Of a DNA stretch of 64,000 nt, positions 1 to 12,968 are shown one piece after another. The notes under the pieces were generated by a model. It worked only from the letters and a program-made list of their open reading frames with translations. It was not told the DNA's origin and searched no databases. The DNA comes from Trametes villosa (taxonomy: Eukaryota > Basidiomycota > Agaricomycetes > Polyporales > Polyporaceae), in NCBI GenBank assembly GCA_002964805.2, contig PUDQ02000067.1, positions 124,001-188,000 of the forward strand, read 5' to 3'. How positions within the stretch are numbered: position 1 is the first letter of the stretch; each line of letters starts with the position of its first letter. Made by a program: the position numbers and the translations under genes.

Positions 1-1165
1 CTATCACGATATGGCTCCTGCTCTTCAACAATCGGCGACGGAAGGGACAAAGCAGGAGGCGAGATTTGGCGCAGGCGGGATTGCTCACCGTCATGCTCGG
101 GTTGGCCTTCATAGTGCGTACACGATGCTACATTCTCCTGCTCGACGTGTCTCATTTGTAAATACCATGGTTTAGTATCTCATATTGGACGTTGTTGTGA
201 ACGTGCACGCGTTTGCGGATGATGGCGGGGACCTCTCTGCCGCTGAGGCGCTGTTCGTGGTTGATAACCCTCAGTCGCTGTGGGGCCCTAAGCTCGGTGT
301 ACTCGTGACGCAGACAATCTTGGCAGACGGATATCTGGTACGTATACATGCAGGATACCTGCCCGCAATATTTGTTGATATCTGGATTACAGATATACCG
401 AGTATACGTGGTCTGGAGCCGGTCCGTAATAGCCATCGTCGCGCCTGCTTTCTTCCTGTTGTGCGATGCTAGTAAGCTCACCGTGCTCACCCCGGGGAAG
501 TCATAAGTTCTGACAACTCCCGCAGTTTTTGGCTACGCAACGGTGCATTACCAGATCCACCCGACGGACGCCGGGGTCTCGCTCTCCAGCGTCATGACGA
601 TCCTATTCTTTGCCTCCTCCCTCGTAACGAACATCCTGTCAACGGGTACGTGCCCACTATCCTTGGCTCCGCAGTTTCCGCATATTGACCACGGTGGTTG
701 CATGACAGGCCTGATTGCCGGGCGTATTATCCGCTCGAACCGCCGCGTCCGCGAGTTCCGCATGTCTGGCGGTGGCAAGTCTGCGAGCCAGGTCTCCGGC
801 CTGGTCGACATCATCGTGCAGTCCGCGGCCGTGTACTCGCTTGCGCTCGTCGTGCTCTTGATTGCGATGTTCACCGCTGCAGCCCAGCCGCTCGTGGTTC
901 TGGGTGTGCTTCCCTCCCTGGCGGTGGGTCTCCCTGCTTCTGCGCAATATTATCGGCACTGACGGAATTGGATGCGGTATAGGGTGCGGTGTTCTCGGTC
1001 GTCGTGATCCGCACTCGACTTTCGGACGCAACTGCGCCAGCCGCCCACCAGGTGAACGTCAACCTTCAACCGCCGCCCCGGATGTTGGTGCCTCCCAGGG
1101 CATCCACCGGCCTGACCATCGTAGTCTCGAGGGAAGTCGTATCTGAACACGACGACGTCAAGTAG
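1..1165 (+). CDS. Multi-pass membrane protein of a basidiomycete hypothetical family, 5' partial
   Basis: The gene runs off the left edge. Exons join in frame as AGLLTVMLGLAFI, then YLILDVVV to ILADGYL, IYRVYVVWSRS, FGYATVHYQ, GLIAGRIIRSNRR and finally AGAVFSVVVIRTRL, with the stop at 1163-1165. Introns are short (for example about 115-174, 643-708 and 921-979). Several hydrophobic stretches alternate with basic loops (IYRVYVVW, GRIIRSNRR), the pattern of the many seven-helix proteins of unknown role in Agaricomycetes, comparable to DUF6533/6534-type proteins. The tail after the last helix is hydrophilic. No catalytic motif is visible, and the exact family name is a guess. The true start is not in the window or is ambiguous near 11. 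Confidence 0.7.
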
Positions 1166-1686
1166 GTCGCTCCCAAAGCGCTGTTGTCGTACATTCCTCC
1201 TCTCCTTTTACGTTGCGGTGAAAGCACCTGCACGTATTGTAGTTGACTCCATGTAGTACAGATACGTCTAGACATACTACCTAATGTGTTAGGACGACGA
1301 TCCTTGTCGTCGAAGCTTCGTCTTCGAGCAAACTGAGTAGAAAGGTCCAGCCTAGTTTGAGAGAATATTAGCGGGCGGTCCTCGGAAGATCATGAGTCTT
1401 GTTTTTACCTGCATCCCTGAGTCTCTAGCCTTCGCGCCGATATCTCCCTGCATAGAGGACTGCCCCCGGTTGCGATTTGAGAAAGAAATGGAAAGTCGCC
1501 GTCTGGGATTCGAACTGAGATGCACGCCACGTGGGTGTGGCAGGCGGTGCCACCGCGGACGAACGGGCGCCTGTGGCCAAAGCGCGCTTGTCTCCTCCCC
1601 TCATCCAGCGTCAGTTCAGCGTCTCAGCGCCAGCCCGAACAAAACTCTCGTAACCGCGCCCGCCCAAGCCTTTCGTGCTCGCCATC

Positions 1687-3306
1687 ATGGAGGGCCAGAA
1701 GCCTGCTGCTAAGTACGCGCTGTCCTCCTCCTACGCTTCGCACACTCTTAGCCAGGACCCGGACGCCAGGAAGCGCAAGATCACGGACAAGAACCTGCCG
1801 AACGCGCTCCTCCAGTCGCCCGAGTTCGCGGAGGACTCGGCGATGTACCGCGACCTGCTCCAGATGGAGCGCAAGCTCGACTGGACGATGACGCGCAAGC
1901 GCGTCGAGGTGCACGACGCGCTGCAGCGCATCATTCCTGTGAGTCGCGCGTGTTGCTGCGCGGTTGATTCGCAGGGAATGAACTGTGGGGCAGGCTACGC
2001 GGACGCTCCGCATTTTCTTGAGCCACACGGTCTCCGGCCAGGCATGGCAGCGCGAAGGCGTAGAGGGCGAAGCAGCTCAGCCGAACCTGGAAACAGGCGA
2101 GAACATCCCTGCGTGGCAGCTGAAGATAGATGGTCGAGTGTTGGAGGTGCGTCGTGCTATTTCGGGCATCTGTCAATTCCACCAATGCCGCGAAGATCCC
2201 GAACCAAAGGGCCAAAGACCGCGTGCCGCCGCGGAAGTTCTCCACTCTCATCAAGCACATGGTCGTAGAGCTCGACCGCGACCCGACGCTCTACCCCGAC
2301 GGCAATGTCGTAGAGGTGTGTACTATGAACAGTTCTAACTCAAGTGATCCGCCTTACATGTGAGAAGTGGGTACGGTCCCCGAACCAAGCCGCATTAGAC
2401 GGATTCACCATCCGCCGGAAGGGCGATACCCCCACGAAGGTCCGGATAATCATACACTTAGAGCAGCAACCAGAGCAGTACAAGGTCCACCCAGAGCTCG
2501 GTGCGTATATCAACCTGCGGCCCTTCATACCGGACTCACGCTGGTCCACCATGGTGCGCCAGGCAACATCCTGGGTATCAAGGAAGACTCGCGCACAGGC
2601 GTGATTCAGGCGTTGTGGAACTACATCAAGACGCAAAACCTCCAGGACCAGGTCGACCGCCGCATCGTACGCGCAGACGCTCGCCTCCGTCCGGTAAGTC
2701 ATACAGTCGCTATCACACCTACCCCCTTCTGAACCTCTCCAGATCTTCAACAACGACACAGCATTCTTCCAGCACCTTCCCGAGCTCGTGAACCGCTTCC
2801 TCCTGCCACCCGACCCTGTTGTACTGCACTACACGCTCAACCCCACTCTACCGCCGCCCGAGAAACCCAGCGCATGGGACGTCGAACTGAAGGTCGACGA
2901 CTCGAACCTGAAGAGCCGCATGCAACACGTCGTCGTGAGCATGGCGCAGGACTCGGCCCGTGATCTCACAAAGCTCGATGAGGAGGCAAGCCACCGCTAA
3001 TCCACCTTTTGGCATCATGGCTGACAGCTCTCTCTGCAGATCGCGCTGCACATTCAGTCGCTGAACAACGCGCACATGAAGCGCACGTTCATGCGTGCGT
3101 TTGCGGACGACCCGCGCGGGTTCATCCAGACATGGCTATCGTCCCAGTCGCGCGACCTCGAGAGCGTGCTCGCAAGCGGGTCCAGCGAGGGCGCGACGGT
3201 GCGCCAGGAGGACCTCAAGCGGACCGAGTTCTTCCGGCTACCGTGGGTCGAGGAGGCGGTCGCTATCCAGGAGGGCATGCGTCTCGCCGCCAAAGCGGGC
3301 ATGTGA
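1687..3306 (+). CDS. SWP73: SWI/SNF and RSC complex subunit, SWP73/BAF60 family (SWIB domain)
   Basis: This is a nuclear chromatin-remodelling subunit that links the ATPase core to transcription factors. Exons join into a protein of about 430 residues in the family order: an N-terminal helical part (MERKLDWTMTRKR), the block TRTLRIFLSHTVS...AWQLKIDGRVLE, then RKFSTLIKHMVVELDRDP, WVRSPNQAALDGFTIRRKGD, and the SWIB domain (LGIKEDSRTGVIQALWNYIK...LQDQVDRR). It ends with RAFADDPRGFIQTWLSSQSRDLE and FFRLPWVEEAV. These match human SMARCD1 segment by segment. ATG 1687 is preferred; an in-frame ATG at 1675 would add four residues. The last intron (2986-3039) has a GC donor (gcaagc), because no GT fits the conserved join LDEE|IALHIQ. 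It is a single-copy housekeeping gene and looks intact. Confidence 0.95.
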
Positions 3307-6133
3307 ACTTGGCTTTATCGTTCCGCGTTGTTGAGTTGCTGCTTTGTACTATACTGTTACGTTGTTGTATCGCTAATTTGCTGCTCGAGCGTGTGGCATG
3401 TGTGGTCGGGCTTCTGATAGGGAGAAGGATCAGTATATGTAGAGTGTGCGGTGGTAGCCATCCCCTCGGTGCCTGTGTTGGGTACCTGATCAACAGTGGT
3501 GTTCTGGTGGAAGCTGGAGAAGGATGCTACGGCAAGTATACTTATCAGCTAGATTACCGGGGTATGCTTGGGATGGTGCACGGCCGATTGATGTCGATGA
3601 ACGCAGACAGCTGCTTCATTTGGCTGTTACTTGGCATTCGTGCCTTCAGTTCTGTTATCTTTTGCTGGGCGACGCGAAGCGTTTTGTTGTAGTCTGTGGG
3701 TGCTGGTGACAGGCCCGAGCATGATTGACTCGGAGTCATTCAAACTCGCTGCCGCTGGAGACTCGCTGGAGTCACCGTCCTAGTCGCAGGCGCCCATGCT
3801 CCTGCTGCTTGTCCCTTCCCACCACAATCTCATCGTTATGTGTTCTGGAGCGGCAAAGTGCGTTACCTAGGGGTACCTGGCGCGAGTACGTACCAGGATA
3901 ATTGTGTGCAACCATTCGATCGGAACAGTCGGCTCTTATCAGTGCTCCCCGCCACCGACGTTGCAGCGCAGCGACTAGGCCAGCCTCCATATCCATGACG
4001 CAGGTAAGCATCGAGCCACTCTAGATGGCTCCAGACAGGCCAAAATTCATTGCTTCAATAGGTACTTTGACTCCGCAGCCCGTACATTAGCTTCCGCAAG
4101 CTGAGGGCGGAAGAAACCGAGCGGACTCCGGAGGGCATTAGAACGTGGGTTCTCGAGGGACGGCCTGCCGGCATTTCGCACACCTACTTACTTGCCTTGA
4201 CTGACCGCAGGTTCAACCTGTTGATCCAATGCTCACGGTGGGTACTCTCACCGATGTTGCCCACACGTCCGACGTACTGCGGATGGCTTGGCGGATGAGG
4301 GACCGACGCCGCCGGGGCATAAGAGGTCAGGTGGGTTTACAGCATCGCTCACTCTTGAATGCGGCGCTCCAGCATGAAGATGCAATCAGGTCTGTGCATG
4401 ATGCTCGGGCCCGGGGTTGCTCGCCGAACCTGGAAAAATGACGAGAAGGACCGCATGCACGATCTGAGTCTCGGGCGGCACGTTATCAGACGGAGCCATG
4501 TTGTCCGGAGCTAACAAGTTCGGCGCACGTCGCGCGAACGGCCGTCGCGCACGCGGTCTGGAGGACTCGAGTTTCAGTCCCCTCGACCGCGGACGCAGCG
4601 GGACTGTGTCAGGAACCAGGCACGACGCTTTAGCAGCGGAGGCGTCGTGCCGCTACGGAGCTCGCAATACGGCGAGGTAGTTTTGTTGCTGCAGATTGCT
4701 CGCCGCTCGATCCCGTTCGGCGCGGATGGTATTGCGCCAGCGGCTGGATGAGTGCATCTGTGCGCCGCGGGCGCGATGTCCCCCTCGTGAGCATTGCGAT
4801 ATCAACATCTATGCGCCCCAGGGCACACGATATGCGCCCGCTACTGACCGGTTTGACAGATGCGATGCGCGTATTGTGGCGCGTACCTGCGCAAGGCCAT
4901 GTGGAGGTCGATTCACAAGCGCGGTATGGATCTCAATGAACTGGGTCGCAGTGGCCCGTATCTTCAGAGGACTCGTGCGACATGCAAGCAGTCCAGTCAG
5001 CTTGAGCATGTCAGATCTCTCTACACGCACCTTAGGTTGCCTGAAGCGTCATCGGCGCATATTGTGTCAACAAGAAGGTGAGTTATGTCATTGACAGAGA
5101 ACCCATGGCGCTATTCGTCGATCAGTGGCGTCACGGTTGCAGGAGGTGAGTGTCCCATTTTTAAACCCGCGGCGAAGACGTCTTCCGGAACGAACAGCAT
5201 GCACAACACACTGGTTGCCAAAGTGAGCGATCTGTTCTTTCGTTGCACGCGACTTGGGCTCGGGATCTGACGGTCGGCGACTCGCTAGATCCATCGTGCC
5301 GCCGGATAAGCACCGCGTCGGGGTATGTGAGACCCCTTACGATCAGGTGCAAACCTTCCGCGCTGTGCTCCCGCTGCGGGTTTGTGGAACCCATGCTTGC
5401 TATCGGTTGATAGGCGTGCCCGATCTGATGGTTAGAAAATGCAGCCGCATGATTGGTGAAATCTTCCACATCGACGACGACGCTCGCCGGCCCCAATGCG
5501 GGGTAATTTCCGCCCTAACAGAGTTGGTCTCTCGCGGAACGGGTGTGTTCTGCATGGGCACACAGAACTAACGACGACTTCGCACGTCAAGCGCATGTCA
5601 CCTTGGGCGGTGATGGCGGTCGTACTGGCGCTTCAGGACCGTGGATGTTCGCAGCCACTTTGCCGGCCGACATACGGAGGAGATCGTAATGAAGAAGAGA
5701 AGCATTGCGAATGGCCTCGCCATGGGAAGGGAAGATCCATCGGCCACCCTGAAGAAATTGTCCATTCGGTCATACTCGCATTTCCTGCTCCGGGATGCTC
5801 GAAGCCGCGGCATGCAGGAAAGCCGGTGCCTTTTCCTCCAGCGCAGCCTGGGAGCCGTCTCGCCAGGCCGATGAGCACTCGGTCAAGTGGGTTGCGGAAG
5901 ATTAGCGTCGGCTTATCCAGAAAGACCGTCGTCGCCACTTGATGGGGCGTGAGATGGCGGCCGTGCCTGGGTCCGCACGATAAGCCCTCGCCGCCTGCCA
6001 TCAAACCGAAGCACCATGTGCTGCAACACCGCTCGCGGTGGGGTTGCCGGAGCGCTAGCGTCCGTAAGTGCATACATATACTGGCCGCGGAATTTTCACA
6101 CCGCCAGGGTCACTCCCCCCAGTCGCATCCACC
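3307..6133. other. Gene-poor stretch, no recognisable gene
   Basis: About 2.8 kb lie between SWP73 and the OPT gene. Open frames are short and overlap on both strands. The longest, 146 codons on the minus strand at 5633-6073, shows no motif I recognise and has no conserved splice-joined partner. I see no transposase, reverse transcriptase, terminal repeat or tRNA. The first few hundred bases are presumably the SWP73 3' UTR and the last hundred the OPT promoter. Confidence 0.5.
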
Positions 6134-9100
6134 ATGTCCGACGCAGCCCACGCACGGCCGGAGATCGACGAGAAGCAGTCCGTCTCTGACGACTCCATCG
6201 ACAAGAAGGCGGTCGATGGCGAGGAGCTCACCGACGACGCCGTCATGGCAAAGGAGGTCGAGGAGTTCGAGGAGCGCCTCCAGAACGATGAGGCGACGGA
6301 GGACGAGTACCGGGTGCAGGAGGCGTACGAGGTCGCAATCAAGGTCAGCACTCTTGGCTGTGTGCATCTGTCTGGGTGTGGTCACTAACATTCACTGTTC
6401 AGGTTCTGTCTACCCGGGACGACCCTGACTTGCCCTCGCTCACTTTCCGCACGTTCTTCCTCGGTCTTGGCTTCTCAGCCTTCGGAGCGTGAGTTTCGTT
6501 TCTCCCGGTCAACCTGCCCTTCGCTCAAACCGTAATGCAGCGTATTGGCACAAATTTACTACTTCAAGCCGCAGACGTTGCTTGTTTCAACGCTCTTCCT
6601 GCTGGTCTTGTCGTACTGGTTCGGCACCGGCATGGCTATCCTTCTCCCCTCCCGCGGCATCTTCCGGTGGATTAACCCCGGTCCCTTCAACAGTGAGCTG
6701 CCTTCTCTTTTCTTTTAGGCCGGTCTTTTAACTGTTTCACAGTCAAGGAGCATGTCGCGATCATCATCATGTCGTCCACCGCTGCGGTTTCCGCCACTGC
6801 GATTCAGGTCATCTCCGTTCAGGACTGTAAGTACTCTCGCTGCGCCGTACAGAACCGTTCTCATCAGCTACCACAGTGTACTACAACAACAAACTGGTGA
6901 GCACGACCCCTGCGCAGGGCCCAGGCTGCCGCCGCGCATCATCCGCTGATGCCCGTGCAGAACGCAGGTCTCGCGATCTTCACCCTCATTGGATCGCAGC
7001 TTCTGGGGTACGGCTACGCCGGCTTGTTGCAAGACATGCTGGTCAAGCCCACCAAGTGCTTCTGGCCCTCTACGAGTGCGTTGCTATGTCGCCCGCGCAG
7101 CCCTCCGTATTCTGACGCAGCGTGTTCGTCGCAGTCTCCACCGCCAATCTCTTCCAGGCGCTGCACTTCGACAACCAGATGACGTCCAAGCGGGTGCGCC
7201 TGTTCTGGACCGTCTTCTGCGTCATGTTTGTTTGGGAGATCATTCCGCAGTGTGGGTCCACTTGTTTGCTCGACTGATCTGTGCTTCGAAACCACATCTG
7301 AGACACATGCGCGCCACGCAGGGATCTTCCCCCTCCTCACCGGCGTGTCCATCTTCTGCCTCGCCAACAATCACAGCACGGTATTCCGCAACATCTTCGG
7401 CGGTGGCAGCAACAACGAGGGCATGGGCTTGCTCTCGTGGAGCTTCGACTGGAACCTGATCGGCTCCGACTGCCTGTTCAACCCGCTCTGGCTCCAGGTC
7501 AACCAGGACATCGGTATCTTCTTCACGTACATCCTCATGGCTGGCGTGTACTACGGTAACCTCTGGAGGGCGAAGGACTTCCCCTTCATGAGTCAGGCCA
7601 TTTTCGTGAGTAACTCAGTCGCGGTCGCAGCATCATTGCTGACCTACGTGCACCCCCAGGCCGAGGATGGTACGCAATACAACCAGACTGCTCTCCTTAC
7701 GAACGGCAAGTTTGATCCGGCGAAGTATGAGCAGCTTGGGGTGCGTGCTACCGCCATTGTGTACCGGTTGCGCGCCGATTCTGACGGTTCATCTCCAGCC
7801 CGCATTCTTCTCCGCAACCAACGCTCTGTACCTCATGACTTCCAACTTGTCGCTCGGTGCTACCGTCACCCACGTCTTCTTCTGGCACTGGCAGGACATC
7901 AAGCCGTTCCTGAAGACGTTCAACCCCTGGAACAAGACGCCGCTGGTCGTGCACGACCCGCACTACGAGAAGATGAAGGTCTACAAGCAGATCCCGCGTT
8001 GGTGGTACTTCGCGCTCCTCGCGGCCGCGTACGCGATCGCGCAGGCGACGAACTACGGCGGCCACTCCGGCCTCCCGTGGTGGGCGCTGACCGTCATCCT
8101 CCTCATCTCGCTCGTGCTCTCGCTCCTGTTTGCGACGCTCGCGGCGACGATCGGCTTCCGCGAGTTCAGCTCGTCCGCGAACGGCTTCTACCAGATGATC
8201 ACCGCGTACATGGTCCCCGGCCAGCCGATCGCGAACATGTACGGCGCGCTGTACGGCCAGCACCCCCAGGGCCAGTGCATTGCCATGCTGGGCGACCTGA
8301 AGCTCGGCCAGTATGTCAAGCTGCCCCCGCGCGTCACCTTCTCGATGCAGATTCTCGGTACCGTCGTCGGTGCCATCCTCAACTGTAAGTGCGATGCAGA
8401 TGCTCAGCACCCATCGTGGCTCATCGCCTCGCCTTAACAGACATCATGATGGTCACTATCATCGACTCCAACCGTGATGGTACGTACACCTGCCTTGGTC
8501 TCTCTGAATGCCTTGTCTGAAGACGTTTTGCAGCCCTCCTCTCCATCTCCGGCACGCGTCTCTGGTCAGGCCAGAACGCGCAGGGCTACAACTGTAAGTC
8601 CCTATCAGCGGGCCTCAACCTACGAGATCTTTCTGACCCTCATACCAGCGAACGCCATCTCCTGGGGTGGTCTCGGTCCCGAGATGTTCGGTGCCAACGC
8701 CGTCTACCACATGGTACCCATCTGCCTCGCCATCGGCGTCTTTCTCCCCCTTCCCTTCATCGCCGCCGTACGTCCTATCCCCTCTCACATCCCTCCGTAA
8801 ACGCAGACACTAACGCCCGCGCTCTCCAGTGGTACATCTGGCCCAAGGCTGGATTCGAGAACTTCAGCACGCCCATCATCCTGCAGTACTCCTGCGTGCT
8901 CTCCGTCGGCGTGAACACGCAGGTGAACCCGGGCATGGTCATCGGCATCTTCTCCCAGTGGTGGGTGCGGACGCGCTACCCGCGCTGGTTCACGAAGTAC
9001 AACTACATCATGGCCGCGGCGCTCGACGGCGGCACCCAGGTCATCTCGTTCATCCTCAACTTCGCCGTCTTCGGTGCTTCGGGAACGCCGCACAGCTTCC

Positions 9101-9230
9101 CGGAGTGGTGGGGCAATGGTGCGTCGCGTCTCTTCCTATCATCACGTCAGGACATACGCTGACCGAGGGTGTTGTGGACTCAACAGATCTCAGCCTGTCT
9201 GCGGATCGGTGTGCGCTACCAGAAAACTAG
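6134..9230 (+). CDS. Oligopeptide transporter, OPT family
   Basis: This is a plasma-membrane proton-coupled transporter of small peptides (tetra- and pentapeptides, glutathione-like) of the fungal OPT family. Fifteen exons join to about 770 residues. An acidic cytosolic N terminus (MSDAAHARPEIDEKQS to EEYRVQEAYE-like) is followed by FRTFFLGLGFSAFGAVLAQIY and the family signature INPGPFNIKEH. Then come many membrane segments, the blocks FWHWQDIKPF, GFREFSSSANGFYQM, MVPGQPIANM and PRVTFSMQILGTVVGAILN, and the terminal block PEWWGN-DLSLSADRC. The order and roughly 12-16 transmembrane segments fit full-length members. The last join (GGCAATG|ATCTC) gives the stop at 9228-9230; reading through instead would lose the conserved WWGN...DRC ending. 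No frameshift is seen. Substrate is inferred from the family only. Confidence 0.95.
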
Positions 9231-10131
9231 TTCGGGTATCGAGGGTCGTGTATCTAGCATAGTAGTAGTATTGTGTACTTATGGTTCCGTGGCGTGTTGC
9301 ACGAATAGCGCTGAGGGCGTACTCAGACGGCGTCTTATTTTCTCATCTCATCCGTATGCGTGACTTTCCGATGATTATGTTGTGTGCTTGGTAGACGGCC
9401 GCACGAAGCTAGGGAGACTAGAGCGCTCAATACCTGCTGTCGGACAATAACCTCTGCGCAGCGCATGGGATATGTATCGTGGATTTGTGGAAGGACGCTA
9501 AGTCTGACAACTCGACAGCTCGGCAGGAAGCTGCGGTACGGCCGCCGTGTTACCTCTAGTCCGCCGTTGACAGAACCTACGCCGACCGCAGGCAGCCACA
9601 TCGTTCCACGCCCTATTGTTATCCCCCTCCATTGCATCCACGCTACGCATCGGACGCTCGTAACAAGTCTAGTTCACACACCATGCCGGGGTGCACCCCA
9701 TGCGGACGGCCCGATCATCAGTACGGAACGACGAACATCGCGGAGCTGAACCTGACTAGACGCACTCCCGAAGCAGAGTCTACGCCGGTAGGCCCTGTAC
9801 ATGACCCCTCCTGTATTGTGCTTAAAATGTGATAGGGAGCTTCTCTTCCCTGTGACGTATGAACGCGGCGTTAACGTTGCTTCCCCACATCCCCGCGGGA
9901 GTTTGAGACACCACACTCACCTCGGGAGTCGGCGGTACGAGTCCCGCGGCGAGCACGCCTCCGAGGAGTTGCGCAGCGTTCTGGCGCTGTCAACTGCATC
10001 CTGCGTGACCTGTTCGGCTCCGGGCCGCTGAGCATAGGGCGTATGCTCGACTGCGTCGACGGCGTGCTATAAGGCGTGCGCATGGCCGGGCCTGCAGTTG
10101 TGCCCAACCTGTCCTGCCATTCGCCGACGCT
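9231..10131. other. Intergenic region between OPT and P450 genes
   Basis: This stretch of 0.9 kb shows no supportable gene. Open frames of 60-170 codons on both strands overlap each other and carry no motif. It should hold the OPT 3' UTR and the promoter of the P450 starting at 10132. Confidence 0.5.
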
Positions 10132-12445
10132 ATGTTTGAGTCGAGCTATCTCCCCGTCGGCGCGGCGTTCGCCCTCCTGCTCGCGACGTACTTGCTCCTC
10201 TCGAAAGCCTTCGCGAAACGCACCAAGTTCCCGCCAGGCCCCGGAGGTATCTTCCTCCTCGGCAGCGTCCATAAGCTCCCGCTCGAGCACCAAGAGCGCG
10301 CGTTCTTCAACTGGGGCAAGCAATACGGTACGCGTTTTATGCATCAGCCTCGACCACGGACGCGCCGCTGTGGACTGACGACGCACCTGCAGGCGACGTG
10401 ATCTACCTGCGCCTCTTCCGCACGCCCACGGTCGTGCTCAACTCCGTCCGCGCCGCGACAGACCTCCTCGCGAAGCGCAGCGCGGCGTACTCGGACCGCC
10501 CGCGCATGGTCTTCCTCGCCGAGCTGTGCGTCCCTTCCCTTTCCCCTCAGTCTCACCCAGTGCTCGAGTACTGACTGGGGCGGAACGACGCAGGATGGGG
10601 CAGGCGTCGTCGCTCCCGCCGATGGCGTACGGGGAGCGCTTCCGGAAGCACCGGCGGTGGATGCACGACGCGGTGGGCACGCGCGCGCGGCTCGCGGCGT
10701 GTGCGCCCATCCAGCGGCGCGAGGTGCGCAGCTTGCTCCGGAACCTCTTGCGCGCTCCGGAGGGATTCGTAGAGCATCTTCACTTGTGCGTGCGTTCCGA
10801 GGGCAGTTTGCGGGACAGGCAGGTGGCTGACGCTGGGCCAGGTACGTCGCGGCAACGATGCTGGAGATCACGTATGGTCGGCGGGTGGCGTCGCTCGAGG
10901 ACGAGCTCGTTGCGGCTGCGGACCGCGCGATTGAGGGAGTGAACGCTGCGGGGACGCCGGGGTCGATGATCGTCGACTTCTTCCCTCTCTGTACGTTGAG
11001 CCCGAACACTTTTCAGATATGCCGTGCTGTGATCTAATGGAGAGCGGTTTAGTGAAGGAGATCCCGGTGTGGATGCCGGGCGCAGGGTTCAAGCGGCGCG
11101 CGCTAGAGGTGGGGACGTACGTGCGGACGTGGAAGGATACGGGGTATGCGATGGTGAAGACGGCGCTGGTGCGTATGCTCGTTCTCGCGTTGGAGAGGTT
11201 TGGGGTTGACGCGTGGACCGGATATATGCGCAGGCGCGCGGAGAGACGATGCCTTGCGTGACCGCGACGCTGTTGGGGGAGGTGGGGGATACACCGACAC
11301 CGGAGGAGGAAGAGGACATCAAGGGCCTGGGGTGCAGCGTCTATGGCGGTAGGTCTGTGCTGTTACCCTGAGCGACCGGGTGTGCTGATGGTGATTCGCC
11401 TCTCCCCAGCTGGAATTGAAACGGTCAGTGGATGTACATACACTGAGGTGGAGGACTAGACACCGCTCACCTTGCTGCACCAGACGCGCGGCGCTTTGGC
11501 GACCTTCTTCTTGGCGATGGTCCGTAACCCAGCTGTGCTCCGCAAGGCGCAAGAGGAGATGGACCGGATGGTAGGGCGGGAGCGGCTCCCTGACTTCGGT
11601 GATCGCGCATCGCTGCCGTACCTAGATGCCATCCTGGAGGAGCTGTACAGGTGCGTTGCAAACGCATACAGCCAGTGGGGAGAGTTTGAAGCACTGACCT
11701 TGATATTTTACATGCAGATGGAATCCTCCACTACCTCTAGGTGCGGTGTGAATCTGGCCAACCATGACATGTCAACCATGAAAGATCGCTAAGCCTATGC
11801 TCGCAGCGGTTCCTCATCGTGTGATGTCAGAGGACGAGTACCTCGGGTACACCATCCCCGAGGGATGCATGGTCATACCCAACATCTGGTATGTAACGTG
11901 AAAGAGCCCTGAAAGGACGCCTCCCCCAGATTGACCGCCGCGGCGTAGGGCCATGTCCCGCGACGCCGACGCCTATCCAGAGGCTGAAGCGTTTCGTCCC
12001 GAGCGCCATCTGAAGCCAGAAACGGCCCGAGGGGGAGAGATAAGTGACTCCTCTGGAACGCCGCTGCCCAGTGAATACGTCTTCGGGTTCGGCCGCAGGT
12101 GCGCATCTATTTGACCTGAGTGCACAGCGAGTAAGGTGATGCTCATGTCGCTCGACCTCAGGATTTGTCCTGGACAGACGTTCGCAGACGTGACGCTGTG
12201 GATCGCCCTGGCGGGTATTGTTGCGGCGTTTGACATCCGGCCGCCCTTGGACGGTGCAGGCAATGAAGTGTACCCGCCTGCAGCGTTCAAGCCGGGCTTC
12301 ACGAGGTGAGCGCGCTCCTGTGTCAACCAAGACGCAGGGTAGTTGATGCGTCTTGGATGCACCTAGCCAGCCCGATGTGTTCGCGTGCCGAATCGTACCG
12401 CGGTCGGGGAAGGCGGCGAGACTGGTGTCCGAGCTGGATAGGTGA
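10132..12445 (+). CDS. Cytochrome P450 monooxygenase, paralogue 1
   Basis: This is a haem-thiolate monooxygenase anchored in the ER membrane. It has an N-terminal hydrophobic anchor (residues ~8-24), the proline hinge KFPPGPGG, the helix C region [14 protein letters not shown], an I-helix AGIETTRGAL that fits AGx(D/E)T(T/S), the K-helix ExxR as EELYR, the PERF-like FRPERHL, and the haem loop FGFGRRICPGQ with the cysteine ligand. About eleven short introns all splice with GT-AG. The last intron (from about 12306) is needed to reach the true C terminus [17 protein letters not shown] and the stop at 12443-12445; an unspliced TGA at 12307 would truncate it. It resembles proteins annotated as O-methylsterigmatocystin oxidoreductase-like (CYP64-like), but the substrate is unknown. 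It is on the plus strand, unlike its three paralogues downstream. Confidence 0.93.
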
Positions 12446-12968
12446 TATCAACACCGTTGGCCTGTGTTGTGGTGAGATGTGTTGGGGTGTACACTGCAGC
12501 TTGATAGACTAGCTGGTAGATACATAGCAAGAACCATCTGTGAGAAAAGCACGCAGCCTGGACGACCGACAACGCCAGCCTGCAGCGTTCGATATGATGG
12601 AAGTCAAGAAGAAGGCACGCCAAAAGCATGGGCGCCTGAGAAATAATAAATGCCGGGCATGTCGGGGAGGAACGATCGTCGAACGATCTCTCGAATTCTC
12701 TGGCCAGCCAATCAACGCGCGCACAGCGTGCCAGATATGGACGGCAAAGGCTTCCCGATGGGATCTGGGGGTGATCGTGCCTCGGTAAAGTCTGGAGAAA
12801 GCCTGGAGAGAGATCGCGCTTGTCCTCCGCCACCACAACCGTTGCCACTCTCATCCCACCACCAACCTACGCTCGACACTACTCTTGCTCGCATACTACC
12901 ACCAGCCTCAACGGCGCCCCAGGAAAACCAGAAAGACAGACTTGGCTTGACGAGAGAACGTACTAGCG
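12446..12968. other. Intergenic region and BAR-SH3 promoter
   Basis: About 0.5 kb separate the P450 stop from the ATG of the BAR-SH3 gene. The last 150 bases are C-rich and pyrimidine-rich (tccgccaccacaacc, ctcatcccaccacc), typical of a fungal core promoter/5' UTR. No gene is seen. Confidence 0.45.

Noticed and set aside
1494..1530. tRNA-like T-loop (ttcgaatccca on the minus strand)
   Set aside because: The presumed T stem does not pair well and no matching acceptor strand or D and anticodon arms are found within 75-100 nt. A similar word, gtctgggattca, recurs near 54138 without tRNA structure.
5633..6073. 146-codon minus-strand open frame as a gene
   Set aside because: No recognisable motif, no supporting splice partners, and frames of this length are common by chance in GC-rich DNA.
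3300..6130. Transposable element remnants in the first gene-poor stretch
   Set aside because: I looked for reverse transcriptase, integrase or transposase motifs and for terminal repeats and saw none.
7748..8410. 220-codon minus-strand frame opposite the OPT gene
   Set aside because: It is an antisense shadow of transporter exons with conserved motifs on the plus strand.
12304..12309. Stop codon of P450 paralogue 1 at 12307
   Set aside because: It lies inside a last intron whose removal gives the conserved C terminus shared with paralogues 2-4.
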